A stretch of DNA of 64,000 nucleotides from Pseudonocardia thermophila (GTDB taxonomy: Bacteria > Actinomycetota > Actinomycetes > Mycobacteriales > Pseudonocardiaceae), in contig NZ_FRAP01000011.1 of NCBI RefSeq assembly GCF_900142365.1, positions 124,001-188,000 of the forward strand, read 5' to 3'. Under the pieces are notes generated by a model. It had not been told where the DNA came from, ran no database searches, and saw only the letters and a list, made by a program, of their open reading frames with translations. Numbering within the stretch: position 1 is the first letter of the stretch; every line of letters begins with the position of its first letter. Shown here piece after piece: positions 10,867-19,515 of this stretch. The position numbers were made by a program, and so were the translations under genes.

Positions 10867-10890
10867 CCGGTCCCCGATCATCGGGACCGG
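10867..10890. promoter_or_regulatory. Palindrome with GGTCCC/GGGACC arms upstream of cydA
   Basis: Arms CCGGTCCC (10867-10874) and GGGACCGG (10883-10890) are perfect inverted repeats around an 8-base centre. The half-sites face opposite to those in the DosR-like box 37 bases away. This could be an operator or a short hairpin. Confidence 0.4.
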
Positions 10891-10926
10891 CGGACCCCCG
10901 GTCCGGCCCATCGGCGGCGACGGCGG

Positions 10927-10940
10927 GGGACCTTCGGCCC
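10927..10940. promoter_or_regulatory. DosR-box-like repeat GGGAC-CTTC-GGCCC
   Basis: One of the best matches in the window to the mycobacterial consensus (GGGACTTTCGGCCC-like), about 143 bases upstream of cydA. It is also near the end of the CBS gene at 11044, but that gene is transcribed toward cydA and has its own site. Confidence 0.6.
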
Positions 10941-11043
10941 TCTCCGTCCGACCGGGACGCCGGACCGGCGTCACCCCCGGGAGGGAACGCGGGGCGGACA
11001 ACCCCTCCCTCCTGTCCGCCCCGCGGCTCGGCCGCCGATGCCG

Positions 11044-11463
11044 TCAGCGCGACGCGCCGGCGAGCGAGCGCACCAGGTCGGTCGCGGTGACGATGCCGAC
11101 GACCCGGTCTCCGTCGACGACCAGTGCGGCGTCGACGCGGTGCTCCACCATGCGGCGGGCGACGGCCGTCCGGCGCGTGTCGGCCGGGATGCCGGGCAGC
11201 ACCACGCGGAACTGCCGCAGCGGGGCGTCGGGCCGGTCGTCGGCCACGGCGCGCAGCACCGACGCCTCCGTGACAGCGCCCTCCTCACGGTCACCGACGC
11301 GCAGCACGAGGTGACGGACCCCGTGCCGGGCCATCTCCCGCAGGGCAGTGCCGGGCCCGGCGTCGGCGTCGACCGTGACGACGTCGCGGGTCATGAACGT
11401 GCTGACCGGCGGATCGTCGTCCACGGCCTCCGGCGGCGCGGCGAGCAGCGGCGGTTCGGACAT
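11044..11463 (-). CDS. CBS-domain-pair protein
   Basis: 139 residues. One Bateman module: CBS1 (about 18-75) with STFMTRDVVTV and CBS2 (about 84-137) ending VVGIVTATDLVRSL. CBS pairs bind adenine nucleotides; the stand-alone form resembles the hypoxic response proteins of mycobacteria. ATG at 11463 follows GGAGGGGAG. A DosR-like box at 11564-11577 lies 101 bases upstream, in the gap after the nitroreductase-like gene. The N-terminal 15 residues are low complexity. Confidence 0.88.
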   Translation of the reverse strand: MSEPPLLAAPPEAVDDDPPVSTFMTRDVVTVDADAGPGTALREMARHGVRHLVLRVGDREEGAVTEASVLRAVADDRPDAPLRQFRVVLPGIPADTRRTAVARRMVEHRVDAALVVDGDRVVGIVTATDLVRSLAGASR

Positions 11464-11563
11464 CGGCTCCCCTCCTGGCTCGCCGTGGGAGCCTGACTGC
11501 TCCGCGCCGGCCGCGGGAGGGGTCGCAGGGCGGAACGCCGCGGCCGAAGGGCCGTAGCGGGTC

Positions 11564-11577
11564 GGGACGTTCGGCCT
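11564..11577. promoter_or_regulatory. DosR-box-like repeat GGGAC-GTTC-GGCCT
   Basis: 14-base match, 101 bases upstream of the CBS gene start at 11463 (minus strand). Confidence 0.55.
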
Positions 11578-11585
11578 GTGCCGGA

Positions 11586-12644
11586 TCAGGGGATCCCGGC
11601 ACGCAGCCCGGCGTCGACGGGGCGCACGCCGGTGCGCCGGGACACCAGCGGCGGCGTCACCAGCAGCGTGTCCTCCGGCGGCCGGCGCGGCGTCGCGGGG
11701 ACCGGCCAGCCGTGCCCGATCCGCAGCACCGCCTGAGGGCTGTGCGTGCCGTGGATCAGGTTCCGGAGGCGATCGCGCGTGGCGTCGACCTCGATGATGT
11801 GGGACAGGAACGACGCCGACAACCCCAGCGTCGTGGCGGTCAGCAGCACCCGCTGCAGCGCCTGGCCGGCGGCGACCTCCGAGGTCGGTCCGAACATCTG
11901 CGCCGACAGGACGACGAGCGCGGGCTCGTTCTCGAACAGCACACCCGTCTCGGCGGTGGTGCGCCCCGCGCCGTGGGTGAAGTCGCGGGCGACCCACCGG
12001 TCGTGCGCCGCGGGACGGTGCTCGTTCGGCAGGGCGGGCACTCCGTCGGGTCGGTCGGGCTCCACCGCGGTCCAGCGCTCGAACTCCTCCCGGAACGCCG
12101 GGTCCCCCTGCTGCGCGGCGTGCGCATCAGCGGAGAGCTCCAGCAGCCGCGTCCGCTCGGCCGGTGTCGCCACGACGTGCAGCCACGCCCCTTCCGCCAT
12201 CGCGGCGTTGCGCAACGCCATCAGTTCCGCGGTCGTCACCGGCTCGTCCGTGAACGGGCGCCGGTTGGTCCGCCGCCGCGGCACCGCCGCCAGCAGCTCC
12301 CGCTGCAGCGCCGTCGGCGCCTTCCGCCCTCCGTGCCGCACGGCCGCCAGCAGGTCCGGGAACGCCCGATCCGTGTGCAGCGTCACCAGCGGCCGGATCC
12401 CGTGCGCGTGCAGGGCGAGCCGCAGGTTGAACAGCGCCGCCCCGCACGCGAGCCGCTGCTCGCGCCCGTGCGGATCGGCTGCGGGCAGCTGCCGCTCCGG
12501 GTCGGCCCACAGCTCGATCCGGTCCGGCTCGACCCGGAACCGCCACGGCTGGCTGTTGTGCAGGGACGGAGCCCGTCCTGCCACGGCGAGCAGGCCCGTG
12601 ACGTCCTGTGACGTCAGCCCGAGTGCAGCAGGAATCTGGCTCAT
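11586..12644 (-). CDS. Acg-family nitroreductase-like protein
   Basis: 352 residues. Signature APSLHNSQPWRF (about 26-37), RRRTNRRPFTDEP in the middle and QAVLRIGHGWP near the C-terminus, as in mycobacterial Acg/Rv2032, Rv3127 and Rv3131. That group is DosR-regulated; Acg binds FMN but has no proven nitroreductase activity. ATG at 12644 gives MSQIPAAL, but it has no near SD; upstream GTGs at 12650 or 12659, preceded by GAGGGG, are possible. A box-like CGGTC-CAAA-GACCC lies 37 bases upstream. Confidence 0.85.
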   Translation of the reverse strand: MSQIPAALGLTSQDVTGLLAVAGRAPSLHNSQPWRFRVEPDRIELWADPERQLPAADPHGREQRLACGAALFNLRLALHAHGIRPLVTLHTDRAFPDLLAAVRHGGRKAPTALQRELLAAVPRRRTNRRPFTDEPVTTAELMALRNAAMAEGAWLHVVATPAERTRLLELSADAHAAQQGDPAFREEFERWTAVEPDRPDGVPALPNEHRPAAHDRWVARDFTHGAGRTTAETGVLFENEPALVVLSAQMFGPTSEVAAGQALQRVLLTATTLGLSASFLSHIIEVDATRDRLRNLIHGTHSPQAVLRIGHGWPVPATPRRPPEDTLLVTPPLVSRRTGVRPVDAGLRAGIP

Positions 12645-12680
12645 GGCCACGATGATCACCCCCTCGCGCGCCGCCGAACA

Positions 12681-12694
12681 CGGTCCAAAGACCC
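12681..12694. promoter_or_regulatory. DosR-box-like repeat CGGTC-CAAA-GACCC
   Basis: 14-base imperfect repeat, 37 bases upstream of the Acg-like gene at 12644 (minus strand). Confidence 0.45.
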
Positions 12695-13643
12695 TTCCCG
12701 GACGGGCCTCCCGAGCATCACCACCGCCGGGCCGAAATGCGCGGCGACGCGCCGTCCGGCCCGATCGCCCTGCGGCGCCAGGACTTTCGACCACCGTTTT
12801 CCGGAGAGGTCGCCGCGCCACCCCGATTTCGTGCAGGTGATGGTGGGAATCACACGACTCGTCGCCGTTCAGGAAACGTGCGCCCCGTCCCGACGCCGCA
12901 CCGGCTGGTCGTGTGCTGGATGCGCCCGTCGCAGCGCGGCGCGCGGCATCCCGGCCGACACGGGCGGGGATGATCGTGGCGAGGTGCCCGCGCGAGCCGC
13001 GGCTGCGGATCTCTCCGCCGACGACGACGCCTTCGCAGGTGGAGCGCTCCGGCGATCATCCGACCCCGCACGCGGGATCTCCGCGCGCGACCACGCCCCG
13101 TGCGCGATCGAGGACAGAGTGCAGATCGCGCGAGGTCCGACGATTCCGGTCACCAGGCGAAGGGGTCGGCGCGCGGTCGCCGGAAAGTGGATTCACCGCC
13201 ATCTCTCGGCGGGAAAATGGCTTTCCTGCCGCTCGCTCGCCTACGCCCTGCCCACCGCAGGCAGCGCACGAACTGCTGAGCGGAGCGAAAGCGTCAGCGC
13301 CGGTCGGCCGCCCCGACGAGGCCGCGCCGGCGCGGGGGTGAGAACGCCATTCCTCGGCATTTCCGCCGGTGCGCCATCACCGCGACCGCGATGGTGGCGC
13401 CGCCGATCTCCACCTCCCGAGAGCGCCTCGGGTGGAGGCGGTCAGGGGCGGGAGCCCCCGGCGACGGGGCGCAGGGCCGAAGCGCCCGGAAGCGGACCCG
13501 AGGCCCAAGCGCTCCTGCCTACCGACACCCCGCATCAGGACCTCCGGCCGTGTCCCCACCACCCCGCGGCGACGCACCGTGGATCGAGAACCCACCCGCC
13601 GAACGAATGGACGCGCGCATGACTCACGAGCGCGGAGGCCGCC
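12695..13643. other. About 950 bp with no convincing gene
   Basis: Open frames here (for example 12831-13622) translate to Arg/Pro/Ala-rich sequence with no recognisable motif or ribosome site. The stretch is slightly less GC-rich in places (for example 13190-13220 and 13270-13300). It holds a DosR-like repeat at 13474-13487 and otherwise nothing I can name; an untranslated RNA or a decayed gene cannot be excluded. Confidence 0.5.
13474..13487. promoter_or_regulatory. DosR-box-like repeat GGGCC-GAAG-CGCCC
   Basis: 14-base near-match, 157 bases upstream of the Rv1733c-like gene at 13644. Confidence 0.4.
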
Positions 13644-14198
13644 GTGGCTGACCGGAACCCGCTTCGCCGGTCCACGGACGTGCTGCAGTCCCGGATCGGC
13701 GCGGCGCTGATCGCCCTGGCCGCTGCCGCCGCCTGCGCCGCGATCCCGATCGGCGTGGACGTCCACCAGGACATGGCCGAGAAGGCGGCCCAGGCCCAGG
13801 CGACGTACAAGCTGGTGACCGCCCAGGTCCTGGAGTCCACGACCGTGGTCCTGAACCCCTCGGCCGCCGCCCGCCCGCAGACCTACGCGGCCGTGCGCTG
13901 GCAGACCGACGACGGCACCCCGCAGCAGGGCTACTCGATCGTCCCCGCGACCAAGGAGGCGGGCGAGCCCGTCGAGATGTGGCTCGACCAGGACGGCCAC
14001 CCGGCGCGGCCGCCGCTGACCGCGACCGACGCGGTGCTCTGCGGCATCGTCGCCGGCCTCGGCACGATCGCGGTCGCCTGGAGCGTGCTTGCGCTGTGCT
14101 GGCTCGGGATCCAGCGGCTGGCGTTCGCGGTGAACAGCCGTCGCTGGGCCGAGGAGTGGGCCGCGGTGGAGCCGCTGTGGCGGCGCGAGTTCCGGTGA
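13644..14198 (+). CDS. Rv1733c-family two-span membrane protein
   Basis: 184 residues: N-terminal NPLRRSTDVLQSRI, a first membrane span (about 19-40), an extracytoplasmic section with VRWQTDDGTPQQGY, GEPVEMWLDQDGHPARPP, a second span (about 131-155) and a cytoplasmic tail. This layout and the VxW...GxxVxxWxDxxG pattern match the DosR-regulon membrane protein Rv1733c (210 residues), whose function is unknown. The GTG start at 13644 has GGAGG five bases upstream. It is followed 34 bases later by two CBS genes, suggesting an operon 13644-15283. Confidence 0.82.
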   Translation: MADRNPLRRSTDVLQSRIGAALIALAAAAACAAIPIGVDVHQDMAEKAAQAQATYKLVTAQVLESTTVVLNPSAAARPQTYAAVRWQTDDGTPQQGYSIVPATKEAGEPVEMWLDQDGHPARPPLTATDAVLCGIVAGLGTIAVAWSVLALCWLGIQRLAFAVNSRRWAEEWAAVEPLWRREFR

Positions 14199-14232
14199 GC
14201 CCACTGCCCACCGGCCGATGGAGGAGGAGCCC

Positions 14233-14679
14233 ATGCTGGTCCGCGACGTCATGCGTCCCCATCCGGGGACGGCCCGCCCGCACCACCCGGTCCGGGCGGT
14301 GGCAGCGCTGGTGCTCGACCAGCAGGTCGTCGCCGTTCCGGTGGTGACGGCCGAGGGCGAGCTGTGCGGGATCGTCGACGAGACGCGCCTGGTCCGCGCG
14401 CTCACCGCGGATCCCGAGCCGGCGGTCGTCTGCGAGGTGATGGTGCCCGCGCCGCGCCGGGTGGCGCCCGACGACGATCTCGAGACCGTCGTCGAGGCCC
14501 TGGCCGACCGGGCCGCCCCGCTGGTCCCGGTCGTGGAGAACGGGCGACTGGTCGGGGTGGTGACCGCTCGCGACCTGCTGCGCCGGTTCGTCCGCGTGGA
14601 CGGGACCGCGGAGGTGCCGGGCCGGCTGTCCGTCTACGACGCGGTGACCCGGGCGCTGACCGCCACCCCCACCGGCTGA
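14233..14679 (+). CDS. CBS-domain-pair protein
   Basis: 148 residues with two CBS motifs (about 4-58, MLVRDVMRPHPGTARP...GIVDETRLVRAL; about 66-122, VCEVMVPAPRRV...VGVVTARDLLRRF). No BON domain; a short C-terminal extension ends PTG. ATG at 14233 has GGAGG five bases upstream; the ATG at 14218 lies within the ribosome site and is rejected. Thirteen bases separate it from the next CBS gene. Probably an adenine-nucleotide sensor module. Confidence 0.87.
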   Translation: MLVRDVMRPHPGTARPHHPVRAVAALVLDQQVVAVPVVTAEGELCGIVDETRLVRALTADPEPAVVCEVMVPAPRRVAPDDDLETVVEALADRAAPLVPVVENGRLVGVVTARDLLRRFVRVDGTAEVPGRLSVYDAVTRALTATPTG

Positions 14680-14692
14680 TCCGGAGGTCGCC

Positions 14693-15283
14693 GTGCTCGT
14701 CCGTGAGATCATGACCACCGACGTGGTGACCGTGCGGCCCGGGTCGGCGATCCGGGAGGCCGTCGGGCTCCTGGTGAAGCACCGGTTCACGGCGCTCCCA
14801 GTGGTGGACTCGGGCGGTGACCTGGTCGGGATCGTCACCGAGACCGACCTGACCGCGTTGCGCCGCCACGATGCGCGCTCGCCTCGGCTGCGGGAGGAGA
14901 TGGCCGGGCCGGTACCGGTGTGCGTGGCCGAGGTCGCCACCCCGAACCCGATCACCGTGCAGCCGTGGACCGACGTCGCCGACGCGGTGGCCCTCATGCG
15001 CGAGACCGGGCACCGGTCGCTGCCGGTCGTCGACGGCCACCGGCTGGTGGGGATCGTGACCCGCGGCGACGTGCTGCGCGCCGACGATGTGCCGGACAGC
15101 CGCATCGTCGCGGGCGCCCGGCGGATGCTCGACGGCTACCTGGGACCCGGCCGCGGCGAGGTGTCGGTGTCCGACGGCGTGGTCGTCGTGCGCGGGGTTC
15201 CCGACGCGGAGCGGCACACCGTGGCCGTGCTGGTCCACCAGGTGCCCGGCGTGCGCGCGGTGGAGATCGCCGAGGCCTCCTGA
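14693..15283 (+). CDS. CBS-CBS-BON protein
   Basis: 196 residues. Two CBS domains (about 1-60, LVREIMTTDVVTV...LVGIVTETDLTAL; about 76-135, EVATPNPITVQPWTDV...LVGIVTRGDVLRA), then a BON-like domain (about 138-194, GEVSVSDGVVVVRGVPDAE...VPGVRAVEI). BON domains are thought to bind membranes, so a nucleotide sensor acting at the membrane is a reasonable inference. GTG at 14693 has GGAGG five bases upstream. Intact paralogue of the frameshifted gene at 52019. Confidence 0.88.
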   Translation: MLVREIMTTDVVTVRPGSAIREAVGLLVKHRFTALPVVDSGGDLVGIVTETDLTALRRHDARSPRLREEMAGPVPVCVAEVATPNPITVQPWTDVADAVALMRETGHRSLPVVDGHRLVGIVTRGDVLRADDVPDSRIVAGARRMLDGYLGPGRGEVSVSDGVVVVRGVPDAERHTVAVLVHQVPGVRAVEIAEAS

Positions 15284-15408
15284 TCCGCGCCGACGGGCCT
15301 CCCGCCCCCGGGCCGGAGTGCCCGCAGGGCGGGGCCCTGAGCCGGTACCGGCGGATCTGCGGCAGCGAGACGGTGGCTCGAGAGAGCCGATGGAGGAGGG
15401 CGTCAAGG

Positions 15409-16320
15409 ATGAGTGCCGAGACTGCGGGCAGGAAGATCGTCGTCGGTGTGGACGGCAGCCCGGGAGCGCTGCGCGCGGTGCGCTGGGCCGCGCGGGCGGC
15501 GGTGCGTCGCAAGGCGGACCTGCACCTGGTGGCCGCGGTCCTGTGGGCCGAGGAGCGCCTGCCGGGGCTCCCGGCGATCGGCCGCGACCGGACCGGGGAC
15601 GTGCTGAAGAAGCTGGCCGAGGCCGCGCTCGACACCGCCGACGCCGTGGCCACCGTGGCGGCCCCCGAGGTGACGACCGTGCGCCGGGAGATCGTCGGCT
15701 TCCCCGCCGCGGTGCTGCGCAAGGAGGCCGAGGGCGCCGAGCTGCTGGTCGTGGGCGATCGCGGCCGGGGCCGGCTCGCCTCACTGATCGCCGGCTCGGT
15801 GGCGGTGGCCGTGGTGGCGCACGCGCCGTGCCCGGTCGTCGTGGTGCGCGGGGAGATCGACCAGAAGAAGGGCGACGACACCGAGCCGGTCGACGGCCCC
15901 GTGGTCGTCGGGATCGACGGGACACCGCGCAGCGAGGCCGCGCTGAAGTTCGCGTTCGAGGAGGCGTCGGCGCGGCAGGCCCCGCTCGTCGCGGTGCACA
16001 CCTGGTCGGACGCGCTGAACGATCCCTACCTCGCGCCGATGATCGACTGGGACGTGGTGGAGACGGAGGAGGAGCTGCAGCTCGCCGAGCGGCTCGCCGG
16101 CTGGGGCGAGAAGTACCCGGACGTCCCCGTCGAGCGGCTGGTGACCCGCGGCCGCGCCGCGTCCGTGCTGCTGGACCGCTCGAAGGGCGCGCAGCTGGTG
16201 GTGGTCGGCTCGCGCGGGCACGGCGAGTTCGCGGGGCTGCTGCTCGACTCGGTGAGCAACGCGCTCATCCACGGCGCGTCCTGCCCGGTCGCGATCGTGC
16301 GGAACACCGAGGAGAGCTGA
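15409..16320 (+). CDS. Tandem-domain universal stress protein
   Basis: 303 residues with two USP domains (about 8-145 and 163-300). Nucleotide loops are VVGDRGRGRLASLIAGSVA and VVGSRGHGEFAGLLLDSVSN; each domain ends in the usual CPVVVVR or CPVAIVR strand. ATG at 15409 follows an extended purine run (GGAGGAGGG) and AAGG. It lies 125 bases after the CBS-CBS-BON gene and is followed by the family A hairpin at 16360-16414, a likely terminator. Similar to the USPs at 23386 and 35700 (shared WxEKYPxVxVxRxVT segment). Confidence 0.92.
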   Translation: MSAETAGRKIVVGVDGSPGALRAVRWAARAAVRRKADLHLVAAVLWAEERLPGLPAIGRDRTGDVLKKLAEAALDTADAVATVAAPEVTTVRREIVGFPAAVLRKEAEGAELLVVGDRGRGRLASLIAGSVAVAVVAHAPCPVVVVRGEIDQKKGDDTEPVDGPVVVGIDGTPRSEAALKFAFEEASARQAPLVAVHTWSDALNDPYLAPMIDWDVVETEEELQLAERLAGWGEKYPDVPVERLVTRGRAASVLLDRSKGAQLVVVGSRGHGEFAGLLLDSVSNALIHGASCPVAIVRNTEES

Positions 16321-16359
16321 TCCGCTGGGTACGCCAGCCGCGAGGAACGGTACGCAAGC

Positions 16360-16414
16360 CGCAACGAACGGCCCTTTCGTCCACCCCGAGTGGACGAAAG
16401 GGCCGTTCGTTGCG
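16360..16414. terminator. Perfect 25-bp hairpin, repeat family A
   Basis: Arms 16360-16384 and 16390-16414 pair perfectly around the loop CCCGA. The arm reads CGCAACGAACGGCCC then TTTCGTCCAC. It is nearly identical to the hairpins at 60001 and 60740 and related to 46088. Position after a USP gene suggests a terminator. Confidence 0.8.
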
Positions 16415-16454
16415 TCCGGGCGCACATCGGGGGATCGGTGGGCTCGCGGCGCCG

Positions 16455-16468
16455 GGGTCCTCCGGCCG
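16455..16468. promoter_or_regulatory. DosR-box-like repeat GGGTC-CTCC-GGCCG
   Basis: 14-base imperfect match, 66 bases upstream of the small gene at 16534. Confidence 0.35.
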
Positions 16469-16533
16469 TACCGGTGCTCCGACCCGGGGCGCACCCTGGA
16501 CTCGACATCCGGACTCGGCGCAGGGAGGACTCC

Positions 16534-16725
16534 ATGGACACCACGCAGCGCATCGCGGTCAGCGACGCGGGCATCCGCATCGGACCCGTCGACGCGTCCG
16601 GGATCGTGCGCGACGACAGCGGCGTCCGCGTCGGTGAGGTGCTGCAGGACGGTGTGGTCGTGGACTTCGCCGGAGGCCGGCTCGGCCGCGCGGTGACGGT
16701 GCGCTCACCAGCACCGTCACGCTGA
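16534..16725 (+). CDS. Small hypothetical protein (63 aa)
   Basis: 63 residues beginning MDTTQRIAVSD; mostly short beta-like segments with repeated GIRIG, GVRVG and GVVVD turns, with no membrane span or signal peptide. A GGAGG five bases before the ATG supports it as a real gene. No family is recognised. Located between a hairpin and the large GNAT/acyl-CoA synthetase gene, with a weak DosR-like box upstream. Confidence 0.6.
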   Translation: MDTTQRIAVSDAGIRIGPVDASGIVRDDSGVRVGEVLQDGVVVDFAGGRLGRAVTVRSPAPSR

Positions 16726-16806
16726 TCCGGAACAGGGGCCGAACCACCCGCCGGACCAGGACCAACGCCGCTGCCGCTGCGGCCGGGACCCGCGTGGAAT
16801 CGGTGC

Positions 16807-19482
16807 ATGCCGACCGACCTGACGCCCGGCCACCGCGGAGCGCGCCGCCGCCTGCTGTCCGACGGGGCCGCTGTGACGGTCCGCAGGCTCGGCCCGGAGG
16901 ATCGCGACACCGTCGCCCGGCTGCACGCCGGGCTGCCCCTCGCCGACCGCTACCTGCGGTTCTTCGGGGTGTCGACGGAGCACATCGACGAGCTCGCCGA
17001 CCGGGTGGTGAGCCCGGAGTGGACGGCGGTCGGGGCGTTCGAGGGCGACCGGCTGATCGGGGTCGCCCACTACTACCGCGCACCCGGCCAGGCGCACCCC
17101 GAGGTCGCCGTCGCGGTCGCCCACGAGCACCAGCACCGCGGCTGCGGCACGGTCCTGCTGGAGGAGCTGGTCGGCATCGCCCGCGCCGCCGGGATCACCC
17201 GCCTCGACGCCGACGTCCTCGCGATCAACCACGACATGACCGAGGTGCTCGACCACCTCGGTCTCACCGTGCGCAGCCGCCGCGCCTACGACGTGCGCGA
17301 GGTGACGCTCGTCGTGCCGCCCGCGGGCACCACGGCTGCGGCCGAGCGGTTCGCCGACGCGGTGCTCGACCGGGCGACCACCGCGGAGGTCGCCGGTCTG
17401 CGCCCCGTCCTGCGGCCGCGGTCGGTGGCGGTCATCGGCGCCGGGCACCGGCCCACGTCGGTCGGCAGGTTGATCCTGCGCCGCATCGTCGAGTGCGGGT
17501 TCACCGGGTGCGTCGAGGTCGTGGCCCGCAACTCCGCGGCGGTGGCCGGGATCCCCGCCCGGTGCAGCGTCGACGATCTGCCCGACGGGATCGATCTCGC
17601 GGTGATCTGCGTGCCCGCGCCCGCCGTCGTCGACGTCGCCCGCCGCTGCGGCGAACGAGGCGTCCGGGCGCTGCTGGTGATCAGCTCCGGCATCGACGAA
17701 CCCGACGAGCTGCTGCGCGTCGCCGCCCGCTACGGCATGCGCGTCGTCGGCCCGAACTGCCTCGGGCTGTCCAACACCGAACCGGACGTCCGCCTGCAGG
17801 CGACCTTCGGCCCGATCGCCGACCCGGGCTGCGTGGGCCTGGCCACGCAGTCCGGCGGTGTCGCGATCGCGTTGATCGACACGCTGAACCGGCTCGGCCT
17901 CGGCCTGTCGACGTCGGTCTCGCTCGGGGACGGGATCGACGTCGGCGCGGCCGATCTCGCGGCGTGGTGGCTCGCCGACGAGCGGACCCGGGCCGCCGTG
18001 CTCTACCTGGAGTCGATGCCGGATCCGCGCACCCTCGCCCGGCACCTGCGCCGCCTGGCCGCCCGCGTGCCCGTCATCGCGATCCGGCCCGCCGGATCCG
18101 CCGCCGCCGAACGCGCGGCCGCTGCCCACACCGCGGCCCGCGCGGCTCCGCGGGCGCACCGTGAGGCGCTGCTGCGCCAGTCCGGCGTCATCGTGCTCGA
18201 CGATCTCGACGACGTCCCCGGCCTGCTCGCCCTGCACATCTGGCAGCCCGCTGTGGCCGGGCGGCGCGTCGCGATCCTCAGCAACGCAGCCGGGCTGGGC
18301 GTGCTGGCCGCCGACGCCTGCGCCGACGCCGGCCTCGACGTGCCCACCCTGTCCGAGGCCACCCAGGAGGTGCTCACCGCGTGTCTGCCGGCCGGTGCGG
18401 TGGTGACCAACCCGGTCGACGCGACCGCCACCGTCGCACCGCAGGCGTTCGCCGACGCGGTCGACGCCCTGCTGGCCGCCCCCGAGGTGGACGCCGTGCT
18501 GGCGCTCGGCGTGGCGACCGCGGAGGGTGATCCGCTGGCCGGGTGCGAGCCGCGGACCGTCGGGGAGGGGAAGCCGCTGGTCCTGGTCCGCCCGTCGACC
18601 GGGGTCGTCGTCACTCGGCACCGGCTGGGCGGCCGGGACGTGCCCGTGTTCACCGAGGCCGCCGACGCCGCCCGCGCCCTCGCCACGGCGGCGCGGCGGA
18701 CCCGGTGGCTGCGCACGGACCACCACCGGGTGCTGGACGCCCCGCCGGAGGTGCAGGAGGAGCCGGTCCGCGACGCCGTGCGGACGGCCCTGGCCACGCG
18801 GCCGGAAGGCGGCTGGCTGCCGGCCGCGGCCGCGCTCGCGATCGGCCGCGCCGCTGGGTTGCCCCTCTGCCCGACGTCGATCGTGCAGTCGGCCCAGCAG
18901 GTGGAGGAGGTCCGGCGCGAGCTCGGGGTGCCGGTCGTCGTGAAGCCCGACGTCGACGGGCTCACCGGCTGCGGCGGCGTCCACCTCAACCTCGACGGGC
19001 GGCCGGCGATCCGGGCGGCCGTGCGGGACCTGCGGGACCGGTTCGGCACCGACCTGACCGGCATCGTCGTGCAGCCGATGCTCGCGCCGGGGCTGGAGCT
19101 GCTGGTCGGCGCGGTGCGCGATCCCGAGTTCGGGCCGGTGCTGACCGTCGGGCTCGGCGGGGCCTCCGCCGATCTCGTGGACGACCGCGCCTACTGCACC
19201 GTGCCGCCCGAGACCGCCGAGCTCGACCACCTGCTCGACGATCTGCGCTGCGCCCCGCGCCTGCTGGCCCGGCCCGACTCCGCCGAGGTGGTCGCCGCGG
19301 TGCGCGACACCGCGGCCCGCGTGGCCTGGCTGGCCGACCGGTTCGCCGAGATCGCTGAGATCGAGGTCGCTCCGCTCGTCGTGGGGCCCGGCGGCGCCGC
19401 CGCGGTCGACCTGCGGATCCGTGTGACGCCGGTCTCGGGGATAGCGACCAACGCAGATCCGGTTCGGGCCTTCCGGCCCTGA
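16807..19482 (+). CDS. GNAT acetyltransferase fused to ADP-forming acyl-CoA-synthetase-like domains (Pat-type)
   Basis: 891 residues. Order: GNAT domain (about 18-165; VRRLGPEDRDTV, HQHRGCGTVLLEEL acetyl-CoA loop), CoA-binding Rossmann domain (about 200-330; LRPRSVAVIGAGHRPTSVG, VVGPNCLGLSN), succinyl-CoA-ligase-like domains (about 335-640) and an ATP-grasp region (about 680-885; GVPVVVKPDVDG). This mixture is shared by Pat-type protein lysine acetyltransferases. His441 in AAAAHTAARAAP lies where catalytic ACD enzymes have their phosphohistidine (SHTG), so synthetase activity cannot be ruled out. The ATG at 16807 has no clear SD. Likely role: acetyl-CoA/acetate metabolism or acylation control in non-growing cells (inference). 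Confidence 0.85.
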   Translation: MPTDLTPGHRGARRRLLSDGAAVTVRRLGPEDRDTVARLHAGLPLADRYLRFFGVSTEHIDELADRVVSPEWTAVGAFEGDRLIGVAHYYRAPGQAHPEVAVAVAHEHQHRGCGTVLLEELVGIARAAGITRLDADVLAINHDMTEVLDHLGLTVRSRRAYDVREVTLVVPPAGTTAAAERFADAVLDRATTAEVAGLRPVLRPRSVAVIGAGHRPTSVGRLILRRIVECGFTGCVEVVARNSAAVAGIPARCSVDDLPDGIDLAVICVPAPAVVDVARRCGERGVRALLVISSGIDEPDELLRVAARYGMRVVGPNCLGLSNTEPDVRLQATFGPIADPGCVGLATQSGGVAIALIDTLNRLGLGLSTSVSLGDGIDVGAADLAAWWLADERTRAAVLYLESMPDPRTLARHLRRLAARVPVIAIRPAGSAAAERAAAAHTAARAAPRAHREALLRQSGVIVLDDLDDVPGLLALHIWQPAVAGRRVAILSNAAGLGVLAADACADAGLDVPTLSEATQEVLTACLPAGAVVTNPVDATATVAPQAFADAVDALLAAPEVDAVLALGVATAEGDPLAGCEPRTVGEGKPLVLVRPSTGVVVTRHRLGGRDVPVFTEAADAARALATAARRTRWLRTDHHRVLDAPPEVQEEPVRDAVRTALATRPEGGWLPAAAALAIGRAAGLPLCPTSIVQSAQQVEEVRRELGVPVVVKPDVDGLTGCGGVHLNLDGRPAIRAAVRDLRDRFGTDLTGIVVQPMLAPGLELLVGAVRDPEFGPVLTVGLGGASADLVDDRAYCTVPPETAELDHLLDDLRCAPRLLARPDSAEVVAAVRDTAARVAWLADRFAEIAEIEVAPLVVGPGGAAAVDLRIRVTPVSGIATNADPVRAFRP

Positions 19483-19515
19483 TCATCGAGCGTCGCGGCG
19501 CGAACACTCGAAGCT

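Noticed and set aside
12831-13622. 263-residue plus-strand ORF in the gene-free gap
   Set aside because: No ribosome site, no conserved motif, random-looking composition.
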